Shown here one piece after another: positions 7,262 to 15,470 of a stretch of DNA of 21,745 nucleotides (its first letter is position 1; each line of letters opens with the position of its first letter). The translations under genes and the position numbers were made by a program. The notes under the pieces are model-generated. The model had not been told where the DNA came from. It saw only the letters and a list, made by a program, of their open reading frames with translations, and searched no databases. This DNA comes from an uncultured Bacteroidales bacterium (GTDB lineage: Bacteria > Bacteroidota > Bacteroidia > Bacteroidales > UBA932), in assembly GCA_946062035.1 (NCBI GenBank), contig CAMGTS010000002.1:1-21745 (forward strand), given 5' to 3'.

Positions 7262-7879
7262 TTATTTAAGGTAGGCGGCGACAACACGGGGATAGTCGGC
7301 CTGTTCCTGAACATGGATTTTCGCTTCAAGGCTTTCCAGGGTTTCGTCTTCGGATAGGATGAACTTGCTTTGGAACAGTATTTTGCCGTGATCCATCTCC
7401 TCGTCTACAAGATGAATTGTTATTCCGCTGTAGAAATCTTTCACCCCTTTCCCGTTCTTCTCTTCGAAAGCGGCCTTGTCTCGCAAGATCGCCTTATGCA
7501 CTCTTTCTCCGTACATCCCTTTGCCACCATAAGGACTTGGAAGCAGAGCGGGATGGATGTTTATGATTTTTTCAGGGTAAAGTTCAATCAACTTTGGCGG
7601 TATCTGCAACAGGTAGCCGGCAAGAATAATCACATCTATATGATAATCATCAAGAAGGGATATTATATCTTCGATATTATCTCCGCAAAGTTGCGACTTG
7701 TTCAGTACCGCCGTTGGCACACCATGCTTTTCGGCCCTTTTGAGGACATAGGCATCAGGCTTATTGCATACAACGAGTTTAACGGACGCTAAATCCTTGA
7801 ATATACCATTGTTAAAACTTTCTATAAGGTTCTCGGCATTTGTGCCGCTCCCGGATGCGAAGACCGCTAAATTCCTCAT
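7262..7879 (-). CDS. purN: Phosphoribosylglycinamide formyltransferase (GAR transformylase)
   Basis: The enzyme transfers a formyl group from 10-formyltetrahydrofolate to GAR, step three of de novo purine synthesis. The product is 205 residues from the ATG at 7879; a TTG at 7885 would add two residues, but the family begins close to MRNLAVFASGSGTN. The N-terminal phosphate-binding loop is ASGSGTN (8-14). The catalytic triad is N107, H109 (INIHPALLPS) and D163 (VDEEMDHG). A short charged insertion (FEEKNGKGVKD) sits between HKAIL and the SGITIH strand. It is convergent with the gamma-CA gene (27 nt apart) and divergent from acpP across a long structured intergenic region. The other purine gene here, purH, is in a separate unit. 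Confidence 0.96.
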   Translation of the reverse strand: MRNLAVFASGSGTNAENLIESFNNGIFKDLASVKLVVCNKPDAYVLKRAEKHGVPTAVLNKSQLCGDNIEDIISLLDDYHIDVIILAGYLLQIPPKLIELYPEKIINIHPALLPSPYGGKGMYGERVHKAILRDKAAFEEKNGKGVKDFYSGITIHLVDEEMDHGKILFQSKFILSEDETLESLEAKIHVQEQADYPRVVAAYLK

Positions 7880-8038
7880 AAACAACTACTTAATAATTAT
7901 CCGCCATGTTGTGGAGGCGGGATTGTTAAATAATGCGGCTCCGTCATGCAGGCTGTGCGGCGTGCCGGGTAATGACAATCCGGATACCCCCGCAGAGAGG
8001 CCTCAGGGCGTAAAATTAGCGAAATAGAAAAAAAGTAG
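7880..8038 (-). promoter_or_regulatory. Long purN leader with nested dyads; no promoter box recognised
   Basis: This stretch holds no credible gene. It contains two dyads. One is CCGCC/GGCGG (7901-7905 with 7916-7920, 10-nt loop). The other is a longer-range 9-bp pairing of GGATTGTTA (7920-7928) with TGACAATCC (7973-7981), one G-U, enclosing 44 nt. On the minus strand both fall in the presumed 5' leader of purN, and they share base 7920, so they may compete. I do not recognise a known riboswitch consensus (no ZTP, purine or THF core). No TAnnTTTG box for purN is visible on the minus strand. Confidence 0.3.
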
Positions 8039-8046
8039 TATATTTG
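8039..8046 (+). promoter_or_regulatory. Candidate -7 promoter box for acpP, inside a dyad
   Basis: TATATTTG matches TAnnTTTG, 45 nt before the acpP ATG. It sits within an inverted repeat, AGTAGT (8034-8039) and ACTACT (8050-8055). That arrangement would suit either an operator over the promoter or a hairpin at the very 5' end of the transcript. No -33 TTG is evident. The leader downstream is strongly AT-rich. Confidence 0.55.
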
Positions 8047-8091
8047 CGGACTACTAAAAAATAAACTTATTAATTATTTAATTTTTTGATC

Positions 8092-8328
8092 ATGGCAGAT
8101 ATAACTTCTAGAGTTAAGGAACTTATCGTCGACAAACTTGGCGTTGACGCTTCAGAGGTTACCCCAGAAGCAAGTTTTACTCGCGACCTTGGCGCAGATT
8201 CTCTTGATACCGTAGAATTGGTTATGGATGTAGAGAAAGAATTCGATCTCAAGATTCCGGATGAGGATCAGGCTAAACTCGCTACTGTTGGCGATGTTAT
8301 CAAGTACATCGAGGAGCACGTACAGTAA
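8092..8328 (+). CDS. acpP: Acyl carrier protein
   Basis: This 78-residue acidic four-helix protein carries growing acyl chains in type II fatty acid synthesis. The phosphopantetheine serine is in the invariant [13 protein letters not shown] motif at the start of helix II. The ATG at 8092 (MADITSRVK) is the natural start; an upstream in-frame TTG at 8086 would add two residues without reason. Length and composition are standard. The gene lies upstream of fabF in the common acpP-fabF order, but a strong hairpin terminator lies between them. This implies that most transcripts stop after acpP, consistent with the high demand for ACP relative to the synthase. Confidence 0.98.
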   Translation: MADITSRVKELIVDKLGVDASEVTPEASFTRDLGADSLDTVELVMDVEKEFDLKIPDEDQAKLATVGDVIKYIEEHVQ

Positions 8329-8343
8329 GACCCGATAAAAAGT

Positions 8344-8379
8344 AAAAGGGGAGACTACCAAAGGCGGTTTCCCCTTTTT
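8344..8379 (+). terminator. Intrinsic terminator or attenuator between acpP and fabF
   Basis: AAAAGGGGAGAC (8344-8355) pairs with GTTTCCCCTTTT (8367-8378), a 12-bp stem with one G-U and an 11-nt loop, ending in a T5 run (8375-8379). It looks fully functional. Because no promoter box is evident in the following 31 nt before fabF, I infer partial read-through sets the acpP:fabF ratio. Confidence 0.85.
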
Positions 8380-8410
8380 AACTCTATTTATTATTAAAAA
8401 CAGAAAATTA

Positions 8411-9661
8411 ATGGATTTAAGGAGAGTTGTAATAACAGGAATCGGTACTATCAACCCTTTGGGCCATAACGTTGAAGAGTACTTCAAAGCTTTGGATGAG
8501 GGTGTAAGCGGTGCCGGCCCTATTACCAGATTCGATGCCCATCTTTTTAAGACACGCTTTGCATGCGAGGTCAAGGATTATGACCAGTTCAAATACTTCG
8601 ACAGAAAAGAGGCACGCAAGCAGGATCGTTATTGTCAATTTGCGCAAATAGCGGCAGATCAGGCTATTGCAGATAGTAATCTTGATCTTGAAAAAGAGGA
8701 CAAGTCCAGAATAGGCGTTATCATAGGCTCAGGTGTAGGCGGAATTGAGACAATGACAGCTGAGGTTATCGAGTTCGCAAAAAATAACTTTGAGCCTCGT
8801 TTCAGCCCATTCCTTATCCCTAAGATGATAGCGGATATGGCTTCTGGTCTCGTATCTATCAAATACGGATTCATGGGACCTAACTATGCTACAGTATCTG
8901 CATGCGCATCATCATCACACGCAATTCACAATTCATTCGACCTTATCAAGTTCGGTGAGGCGGATGTTATCGTGGCAGGTGGTGCGGAAGCTGCGATTAC
9001 AATCCCGGGTGTCGGAGGTTTCAGTTCCGCACAGGCGATTTCGCAGAGAAACGATGACCCTCAGACCGCAAGCCGTCCGTTCGATAAGGATAGAGACGGA
9101 TTCGTTCTCGGCGAGGGTGCGGGAGTGCTTGTTCTTGAGGAGTATGAGCATGCCAAGGCTCGCGGTGCGAAGATTTACGCTGAGCTGAAAGGCTGTGGAA
9201 TTTCCGCAGACGCTCACCATATTACCGCTCCGCATCCTGAGGGAAAGGGCGCAAAGGCCGCTATGAGCATTGCACTCAAATCCGCAGGTCTGAATCCTGA
9301 GGATATAGATTACATCAATGTACACGGAACTTCAACACCTCTTGGAGATATCGCAGAGCTTAAGGCGATTAAGGAGTTGTTCGGCGAGGCCGTCTACAAG
9401 ATGAATATCAGTTCGACCAAGTCAATGACAGGACACTTGCTCGGAGCGGCGGGTGTTGTTGAAGCGCTCGCTTGTATTCATGCTATCAACGACAGCATTG
9501 TTCCTCCGACAATCAACCACTTCACTGATGATCCTAACATCGATCCGAAACTCAATCTTACCTTCAACAAGGCTCAGAAGAGAGAGGTTAAGTACGCTTT
9601 GAACAATACATTCGGATTCGGCGGACACAATTCATCAATGATTCTTGGTAAGGTTGAATAG
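8411..9661 (+). CDS. fabF: 3-oxoacyl-[acyl-carrier-protein] synthase II (KAS II)
   Basis: This condensing enzyme elongates acyl-ACP with malonyl-ACP in the cytoplasm. The 416-residue length is typical. The Cys-His-His triad is visible: C165 in SACASSSH, H305 in NVHGTSTPLGD and H342 in KSMTGHLLGAAG, with K337 in STKSMT. The C-terminal NTFGFGGHN loop holds the gating phenylalanine. The start MDLRRVVITGIG matches the family N-terminus, so the ATG at 8411 is secure. It follows acpP behind a strong terminator and ends at the two-way terminator shared with rodA. Confidence 0.98.
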   Translation: MDLRRVVITGIGTINPLGHNVEEYFKALDEGVSGAGPITRFDAHLFKTRFACEVKDYDQFKYFDRKEARKQDRYCQFAQIAADQAIADSNLDLEKEDKSRIGVIIGSGVGGIETMTAEVIEFAKNNFEPRFSPFLIPKMIADMASGLVSIKYGFMGPNYATVSACASSSHAIHNSFDLIKFGEADVIVAGGAEAAITIPGVGGFSSAQAISQRNDDPQTASRPFDKDRDGFVLGEGAGVLVLEEYEHAKARGAKIYAELKGCGISADAHHITAPHPEGKGAKAAMSIALKSAGLNPEDIDYINVHGTSTPLGDIAELKAIKELFGEAVYKMNISSTKSMTGHLLGAAGVVEALACIHAINDSIVPPTINHFTDDPNIDPKLNLTFNKAQKREVKYALNNTFGFGGHNSSMILGKVE

Positions 9662-9691
9662 TTCTGAGACACAGATTGTCTGAGATTATGA

Positions 9692-9715
9692 GGGTGGGGC
9701 GATCGCGCTTCACCC
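9692..9715. terminator. Two-way intrinsic terminator between convergent fabF and rodA
   Basis: GGGTGGGGCG (9692-9701) pairs with CGCTTCACCC (9706-9715) through 10 bp (two G-U on the plus strand) around an ATCG loop, followed on the plus strand by TTTAT. On the minus strand the rodA stop codon (9712-9710) is inside the stem. The centre forms the palindrome GCGATCGC (9699-9706). It likely ends fabF transcripts and, less efficiently because its U-tract is poor, those of rodA. Confidence 0.75.
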
Positions 9716-11158
9716 TTTATTATTCTGGCGCTCCATATCAAGCCTGATAAAGATGAACAGCAGTATGGTAAAACTTATCATGCTGCTGCCGCCGTAGCTG
9801 AGCAGAGGCAGAGGTATACCGATTACAGGTACAAGCCCCATCGTCATTCCAAGGTTAATCAGTACATGCATCGTGAAAATGGAAGCTATGCAATAACCGT
9901 AGATTTTTGAAAATCCGTCTTTGTTTTTGCTTGCAAGCAGGATTATCCTGATTATCAGTGACAGATAAACCACTATAATCGCAATCGAACCTAAGAATCC
10001 CCATTCTTCTCCGACAGTGCAGAAGATAAAGTCAGTGCTCTGTTCCGGAACGAAATTGTATTTGGTCTGAGTGCCGTTGAGGAATCCCTTGCCTGTAAAT
10101 CCTCCGCTGCCTATCGCTATTTTAGACTGGTGGACATTATATCCAAGTCCGTGTGGGTCGTTTGTTATACCCAATTGCTCCTCAATTCTACCCCTTTGGT
10201 GAGGTTGAAGTACATTGTCGAATATATAATTTACGGAAAATATCATCAGCACAGCGCATAATACGCTGAAAAAGAGATATTTTTCTCCCTTTGATTTAGA
10301 AAACAGCAAGCTTTTTATCCATAGTATCAGAATCGGTGAGAGTATGATGAGCGCCCAAATCTCTAAATTCAGATTATTGAGAAAACTGAAAAACTTGGTC
10401 TCCGATAATGATGGCAGAAAGCAAAGCAACACTATTATTGGCAGCATAATGGCTGTCTGCATGAATTCCCGACGTATAAAACTTCTGATCAGTGTCGCTG
10501 CGGAGGCGGTGCATATAACAGCCACCAAAGGAGAGAATTTAAGGGTTATGACAAACAACGCAATGATACTAAGCCCTAAAATGATAACCCAGCCGGCTAA
10601 TCCTTCCATATAGAATACGAGAATGAATCCCATATAGACCAAAGCGCTGCCTGTCTCTTTCTCCATGATAATCAGCAATATCGGCACGAATACTATAAGA
10701 GCCGATTTGATGGCGTCTGACGGTTTTTTTAGCGAGAATCCATAGATGGACATCGTATATGCCAAGAGCAGCGAGGTGGTGATTTTGGAAAACTCTGCCG
10801 GCTGGAAAGCAAAAGCCCCTAAGTCGAACCATGATTTTGAACCGTGCACCTCTTTTCCGAGAAAGGATACCGCCAAAAGCAAGGCGAGCATCACAATATA
10901 TAGGCCGGGGGAGAGAACGCTGTAAGTGCTTGGATTTATGACATATATAATGAGCAATCCGACTATGAGCGAGGCGGTTATCCACAAAAACTGCATGCCG
11001 TACCTCTGGCTGAAATCAAAAATCGAGGAATGTTCTTCCGTGTAGACGGCGGAGTAGATGTTAAGCCATCCTGCGATGACAAGAAACAACCAGAAAGCAA
11101 TCAACCAGAAGTCGATTCTTTTTCCCTTTGATTCGCTGTTTTGTATAAACGCCACCAT
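9710..11158 (-). CDS. rodA: Peptidoglycan glycosyltransferase RodA (SEDS family)
   Basis: RodA polymerises lipid II into glycan strands during lateral wall growth and pairs with PBP2. The product has 482 residues with about ten or more hydrophobic helices. The large extracellular loop contains the conserved stretch HGLGYNVHQSKIAIGSGG, then GKGFLNGTQTKYNFVPEQSTDFIF, in which the Asp of STDF is the catalytic residue established for SEDS proteins. The C-terminal GIPLPLLSYGGSS motif is intact. It is longer than E. coli RodA (370), with extra segments in the middle; I associate this longer form with Bacteroidota. The start lies 3 nt behind the mrdA stop, the last gene of the purH-mre-mrdA-rodA unit. 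Confidence 0.95.
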   Translation of the reverse strand: MVAFIQNSESKGKRIDFWLIAFWLFLVIAGWLNIYSAVYTEEHSSIFDFSQRYGMQFLWITASLIVGLLIIYVINPSTYSVLSPGLYIVMLALLLAVSFLGKEVHGSKSWFDLGAFAFQPAEFSKITTSLLLAYTMSIYGFSLKKPSDAIKSALIVFVPILLIIMEKETGSALVYMGFILVFYMEGLAGWVIILGLSIIALFVITLKFSPLVAVICTASAATLIRSFIRREFMQTAIMLPIIVLLCFLPSLSETKFFSFLNNLNLEIWALIILSPILILWIKSLLFSKSKGEKYLFFSVLCAVLMIFSVNYIFDNVLQPHQRGRIEEQLGITNDPHGLGYNVHQSKIAIGSGGFTGKGFLNGTQTKYNFVPEQSTDFIFCTVGEEWGFLGSIAIIVVYLSLIIRIILLASKNKDGFSKIYGYCIASIFTMHVLINLGMTMGLVPVIGIPLPLLSYGGSSMISFTILLFIFIRLDMERQNNKG

Positions 11159-11161
11159 CTT

Positions 11162-13027
11162 CTAACGTTGCTTTTTTGTGTTTCTTCCGGAGGAGGTTCT
11201 GCTCTTTATCGGAACATTCACTTTTAGGTTTGCGGAAATAATCTGTTGCTCCAGCTCTTTTCTCTTTACCTCCCCGGTGAGATATTTCTCAACTATCAGA
11301 GAGGCGATAGGGGCGGCCCAAGTTGCGCCGGCACCTGCATTCTCGACATAGACGCTCACGGCTATTTCTGGATTCTCACGAGGTGCGAAACACATGAAAG
11401 CTGAATTGTCCTTGCCATGAGGATTCTGGGATGTCCCAGTTTTGCCGCATAGCTCTATCCCGTCAATATGAGCTCTCCATGCTGTTCCGCCGGTACCTGG
11501 TGCGGAGTTGACAGCCAAATACATACCTTCAATCACTGGATCGAAGTACTGTTTGTCTATGCCGACGTAATGTTTTTCTGAAAATCTCACTTTTCTTGCG
11601 GAGTCAGGCGGATTTTGAATAAGGTGAGGGACGATATAGTACCCTTTGTTTGCGATTATCGCGGCAAGGTTCGCTACCTGAAGCGGAGTGGCTCCGACCT
11701 CTCCTTGTCCGATGGCAAGCGAAAGTATATTGAATGCGCTCCAACGCCCTTTTCCGTGAATTCTGTCGTATGTTTCTGTAGAAGGAAGAGTCCCTTGAAG
11801 CTCGGCGGGAAAATCACTGCCTAACTTTGTTCCGAAACCGAACATCTTCACCTGGCTTTTCCAATGGTTGAAAGCTTCCTGTACAGAACCATATTTGGGA
11901 TCTCCTAAAATCTTACGGAAAGTGTTGGCGTAGTATGCGTTGCACGACATCATTATAGACTGCTTGAGGTTGAGCGGGCTTGGATGTCCGTGACACCCCA
12001 TTTTTCCTCCTGAGAAGAAAAATCCTCTGCTACAGCTGAACTTGGTGTCGGCGTTTATAATCCCATTCTGCTGACCTATAAGAGCTTGTACCGTCTTGAA
12101 TGTTGATCCCGGAGGATATGCGCTCATGACCGCACGATTGAACATCGGCTTGTAGGGATCCATGAGAATTTCCGTATAGTGCTGTCTGATATTGGAAAGC
12201 TGCTCAATAGTAAGTCCCGGGGCGGATACTATCGCTAAAATCTCCCCGGTCGATGGCTGGATTGCCACGATACTTCCGACCTTGTCTTTCATGAGAAGTT
12301 CACCGTATCGCTGAAGCTCTCCGTCTATAGTAGAGGTCAGGTCCGTTCCGGGCACAGCAGCTTTGTCGTATTTGCCCTCCTGAAAACTGTTGCGGACTCT
12401 GTTATGGACATCCCTTACAAGAATATTGTAGCCCTTGATGCCTCTCAGAGCCTCTTCGTATGAACGTTCAAGCCCTGTAATACCGACATAATCACCTCTT
12501 TTTGCCTTAGGGTGCTTTGCGATGTAATCAGGATCCGCTTCGTTGATATATCCGAAAAGATTAGCACCTGCATTAAAAGGGTAGACTCTTGCGGTTCTGC
12601 TGACAGCGTCGAATCCGGGAAACTTATACGCTTTTTCCGCAAACAGGCTGTACTCCTTCCCAGATACCTGTTTTATGAAAGTGAACGATTGGTAACCGAT
12701 TTTTCTCCTGTTCAGCCTGTAGTTTTTCAATTTCTTCCGAACAGTCATGTAGTCCACGTTGAAAGTGTTGCAGAAATCCAAGGTGTCGAACGGGCGGATA
12801 TCGATAGGGGTGACTATTATGTCGTAGGTTGTCTTGTTGCCGACGAGGGTCTTTCCGTTGCGGTCTCGTATCTCTCCTCTTGCGGGGTATAATGTCTTGT
12901 ATCTCAGGGCGTTGTTATCGGCATTTATCTTATACTCTTCATCGATAATCTGAAGAAAGAACAACCGTATGACCAAAATTATACAGGCGGCTACGATACC
13001 AAGTATCAAAATGTACTTCCTATCCAT
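11162..13027 (-). CDS. mrdA: Penicillin-binding protein 2 (elongasome transpeptidase)
   Basis: This class B PBP crosslinks peptidoglycan with RodA during elongation. The 621-residue product has one N-terminal membrane anchor (about 6-28), a dimerisation/pedestal region with the conserved YPARGEIRDRNG (47-58) and GLERSYEEALRG, then the transpeptidase domain. All three active-site motifs are present: SxxK at S308-K311 (PPGSTFK), SxN at S361-N363 (MSCNAY) and KTG at K529-G531 (KTGTS). Cys332, Cys345 and the following CHGH lie in the loop where E. coli PBP2 binds zinc, but the ligands are not proven here. The C-terminal tail is basic and serine-rich (SRTSSGRNTKKQR). Its first 8 nt overlap the mreD end, and the stop is 3 nt before rodA. 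Confidence 0.96.
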   Translation of the reverse strand: MDRKYILILGIVAACIILVIRLFFLQIIDEEYKINADNNALRYKTLYPARGEIRDRNGKTLVGNKTTYDIIVTPIDIRPFDTLDFCNTFNVDYMTVRKKLKNYRLNRRKIGYQSFTFIKQVSGKEYSLFAEKAYKFPGFDAVSRTARVYPFNAGANLFGYINEADPDYIAKHPKAKRGDYVGITGLERSYEEALRGIKGYNILVRDVHNRVRNSFQEGKYDKAAVPGTDLTSTIDGELQRYGELLMKDKVGSIVAIQPSTGEILAIVSAPGLTIEQLSNIRQHYTEILMDPYKPMFNRAVMSAYPPGSTFKTVQALIGQQNGIINADTKFSCSRGFFFSGGKMGCHGHPSPLNLKQSIMMSCNAYYANTFRKILGDPKYGSVQEAFNHWKSQVKMFGFGTKLGSDFPAELQGTLPSTETYDRIHGKGRWSAFNILSLAIGQGEVGATPLQVANLAAIIANKGYYIVPHLIQNPPDSARKVRFSEKHYVGIDKQYFDPVIEGMYLAVNSAPGTGGTAWRAHIDGIELCGKTGTSQNPHGKDNSAFMCFAPRENPEIAVSVYVENAGAGATWAAPIASLIVEKYLTGEVKRKELEQQIISANLKVNVPIKSRTSSGRNTKKQR

Positions 13028-13538
13028 TTCTGAGAACCCTGTAATTGAAAAGACTCTCTAACGCACACGCAATAAGAGCGTTGACAAAAACGTTGAGAAT
13101 AATTCTGAACAGTATGAACAGTATATCGCCTAATCCCATGCCATCTAAAAGTACATAGATGGTGAAGTAGATAGCGTATGCCATCAGCATCATGACAAAA
13201 AACTTGGCTCTGCCCATCACTCTGCTTCCGATGGTATTGATGGCTGTCTGCGTATCATATCTCATGACAGTGCCGAGCATTGTCTTTTTAAAAAAAGCCA
13301 CTGATGTACAGGCGGTTGCGTTTAGCCCTAAGACACCGTCGGACAATGCGTCCACGACAAGTCCCATTCCGAATGCCAAAAGCATCAACAGATATGAATT
13401 GAATGCGGCCGGCAGTAGCATGATAAACAACGGGAGAACCGCTACATACAGTGGCGGCCAGATATTCAGAAACTCGCATGCGAACAACTGAAGAATCAAG
13501 ATAATCAGTCCAGTTACTATGTACCTTCCGTTATTCAT
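13020..13538 (-). CDS. mreD: Rod shape-determining membrane protein MreD
   Basis: This 172-residue polytopic inner-membrane protein shows about five hydrophobic segments and few charged residues. MreD sequences are poorly conserved, so the call rests on size, hydrophobicity and its fixed place between mreC and mrdA. The segment GMGLVVDALSDGVLGLNA is the kind of conserved Gly/Asp patch seen in MreD proteins. It overlaps mreC (8 nt) at its start and mrdA (8 nt) at its end, indicating translational coupling within the elongasome operon. Confidence 0.9.
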   Translation of the reverse strand: MNNGRYIVTGLIILILQLFACEFLNIWPPLYVAVLPLFIMLLPAAFNSYLLMLLAFGMGLVVDALSDGVLGLNATACTSVAFFKKTMLGTVMRYDTQTAINTIGSRVMGRAKFFVMMLMAYAIYFTIYVLLDGMGLGDILFILFRIILNVFVNALIACALESLFNYRVLRNG

Positions 13539-14403
13539 TTTTGCTGTATGGTTTAACCATGGAGAGAGAGTCTATCTCTTTCTTGTCGTGATTCCTTACG
13601 ATAATCACGTAGTCTAAATTCTTGAAGTCCTGTAAGAGTCGGACGGTTACTTCTTTATGAGTCCCAGTCGTGGTCTTGTATGACACGGCCTTTCCGATTG
13701 GTATGTTTGGCGGAAAAAATGATGAATAACCGCTTGTGTAGACTATATCCCCTTTTGTAACTTTCACGTTTAAAGGTATTTCCGTTAAAGTTGCGGTCTG
13801 AGGTATATGGCTGTTCCAGCGCAAAGTCCCTACCGCATCGGATTTGCCGATTCTTGCGCTTACAGCCTGTTTCTCGTTGAGGGATGAGAGGACATAGGTA
13901 TATTTAGGACCTACGGCTCTTGTTATTCCTATGGCTCCGTTGGGAGTTATGACACCCATGTCTTCGGTGATGCCATCCTTCTCCCCTTTGTCAAGTATCA
14001 GGTAGTTGTGCTCTGTGCCGATGGTGTTTTTTATGACTTTGGCGAGCGTAAACTCGTATTCGACTAACGAAGAGTCTCCGACATTCCGGATTATCTGTTC
14101 CGACAGTTCGGCTAACTTCTCCTCCCCTCTGCTTTTTACGATGTAGTTCCTGTATGCGAAATTTTGTTTGAGAAGCACCGCATTCTGCTTTGTCAGAGAG
14201 GCGTTTACCTCTTTCAGCTTCGCATAGTTCCTGACGGCGATATTCCTTTCCCAGAAGAAACTTTGGAAAGAGCGCACGGCCTCCATGATCCTGTACCGTT
14301 GGACAATCCCGTTGTCGGCGACAAGGGCTATTCCCAAAACGGTAAGGACAACATAGAGGAGAAATTTCCCTAAAGCGTTATAAATCAGTGGGGGAAGCCT
14401 CAT
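13531..14403 (-). CDS. mreC: Rod shape-determining protein MreC
   Basis: MreC is a bitopic periplasmic protein that links MreB/MreD to PBP2-RodA. The 290-residue product has one N-terminal transmembrane helix (about 11-30), a coiled-coil stretch (about 58-100; KLKEVNASLTKQNAVLLKQN) and the beta-barrel domain with LILDKGEKDGITEDMGVI, GAIGITRAVG, and a later GDIVYTSGYSSFFPPNIPIG motif typical of the family. The start ATG at 14403 lies 15 nt behind the mreB stop; the end overlaps mreD by 8 nt. Confidence 0.95.
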   Translation of the reverse strand: MRLPPLIYNALGKFLLYVVLTVLGIALVADNGIVQRYRIMEAVRSFQSFFWERNIAVRNYAKLKEVNASLTKQNAVLLKQNFAYRNYIVKSRGEEKLAELSEQIIRNVGDSSLVEYEFTLAKVIKNTIGTEHNYLILDKGEKDGITEDMGVITPNGAIGITRAVGPKYTYVLSSLNEKQAVSARIGKSDAVGTLRWNSHIPQTATLTEIPLNVKVTKGDIVYTSGYSSFFPPNIPIGKAVSYKTTTGTHKEVTVRLLQDFKNLDYVIIVRNHDKKEIDSLSMVKPYSKNE

Positions 14404-14418
14404 CTTTCCTCCTCGTTC

Positions 14419-15450
14419 CTATCTCATCAAATAAGGGCAGGAAGCGTGTCTTGAAAGATTCTTGAGAGCCGCACATGTTCCTCTTGCGACCGCTCTTAGC
14501 GGATCTTCCGCAACGTGGAAAGGTATCTTGAGCTTGTTCTCAAAACGTTTGTCCAAGCCTCTGATGAGAGCGCCTCCTCCGCTGAGGAAGATACCCTCTT
14601 TCACGATGTCAGAGTACAACTCAGGAGGTGTCTGCTCAAGAACTCTTACGATTGTTGTCTCTAACTTCGCAATATCCTTGTCTATGCAGTGGGCGATCTC
14701 CATTGATGTTACAGGCACCTCAACAGGATATGCTGTCATAAGATTCGGTCCTTTGGCGATAAACGGCTCAGGAACCTCATCCAACTCCTGGACAGCCGCA
14801 CCTACAGCGATTTTGATCTGCTCTGCGGTAATCTCTCCTATCTTAATGTTATGCTGCTGTCTGAGGTATTGCTGAATGTCGCTTGTGAAAACATCACCTG
14901 CGATTTTCACGCTCTCATTGCAGACAATACCGCCCAGAGATATTACGGCGCATTCTGTAGTTCCTCCACCTATATCCACAATCATGTGGCCGCGAGGCTT
15001 CTCTATATCCAATCCGACTCCTATTGCGGCGGCCATAGGCTCGTAAATAATATATACATCCCTACCTCCTGAATGCTCTGCCGCATCTCGCACCGCTCTT
15101 ATTTCCACTTCTGTACTTCCTTTCGGAATCGCGACAACCACTCTCAGGCTCGGTGTGAAAAGTGATCTTTTCTTGCTGTTGATCATCTTTATATATCCCC
15201 TGATCATCTGCTCAGCGGCATTGTAGTCCGCAATCACACCGTCTTTCATCGGTCTGATAGTCTTAATGTTAGGGTTCGTTCTTCCATCCATCATCCTCGC
15301 TGTTGTACCATAAGCTATTGGCCTTCCGGTTATCTGGTCAATCGCGATGATTGAAGGTTCGTCCACAACCTTCTTGTCATTCATGAAAATGACGGTGTTG
15401 GCTGTTCCTAAATCAATGGCTATTTCTTGTGTAAAAAATGAAAATGACAT
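14419..15450 (-). CDS. mreB: Rod shape-determining actin homologue MreB
   Basis: MreB filaments on the inner face of the membrane orient lateral wall synthesis. The 343-residue length is standard. Nucleotide-binding motifs are intact: phosphate-1 IDLGTANT (12-19), phosphate-2 VDIGGGTTE (about 158-166), and the adenosine motif LSGGGALIRGLD (about 293-304). The extreme N-terminus (MSFSFFT) is hydrophobic, in line with direct membrane binding. It starts 20 nt after purH ends; no separate promoter box is visible in that gap, so expression probably depends on the purH promoter or one inside purH. Confidence 0.98.
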   Translation of the reverse strand: MSFSFFTQEIAIDLGTANTVIFMNDKKVVDEPSIIAIDQITGRPIAYGTTARMMDGRTNPNIKTIRPMKDGVIADYNAAEQMIRGYIKMINSKKRSLFTPSLRVVVAIPKGSTEVEIRAVRDAAEHSGGRDVYIIYEPMAAAIGVGLDIEKPRGHMIVDIGGGTTECAVISLGGIVCNESVKIAGDVFTSDIQQYLRQQHNIKIGEITAEQIKIAVGAAVQELDEVPEPFIAKGPNLMTAYPVEVPVTSMEIAHCIDKDIAKLETTIVRVLEQTPPELYSDIVKEGIFLSGGGALIRGLDKRFENKLKIPFHVAEDPLRAVARGTCAALKNLSRHASCPYLMR

Positions 15451-15470
15451 ATTACTAAATTTTCTCCCTG

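Noticed and set aside
7370..8027. Plus-strand open frames opposite purN and in its leader
   Set aside because: They are antisense to purN or lack start signals and similarity to known proteins.
9699..9706. GCGATCGC palindrome as a possible repeat or methylation-related element
   Set aside because: It occurs only as the tip of the fabF/rodA terminator hairpin, and no other copies form a pattern here.
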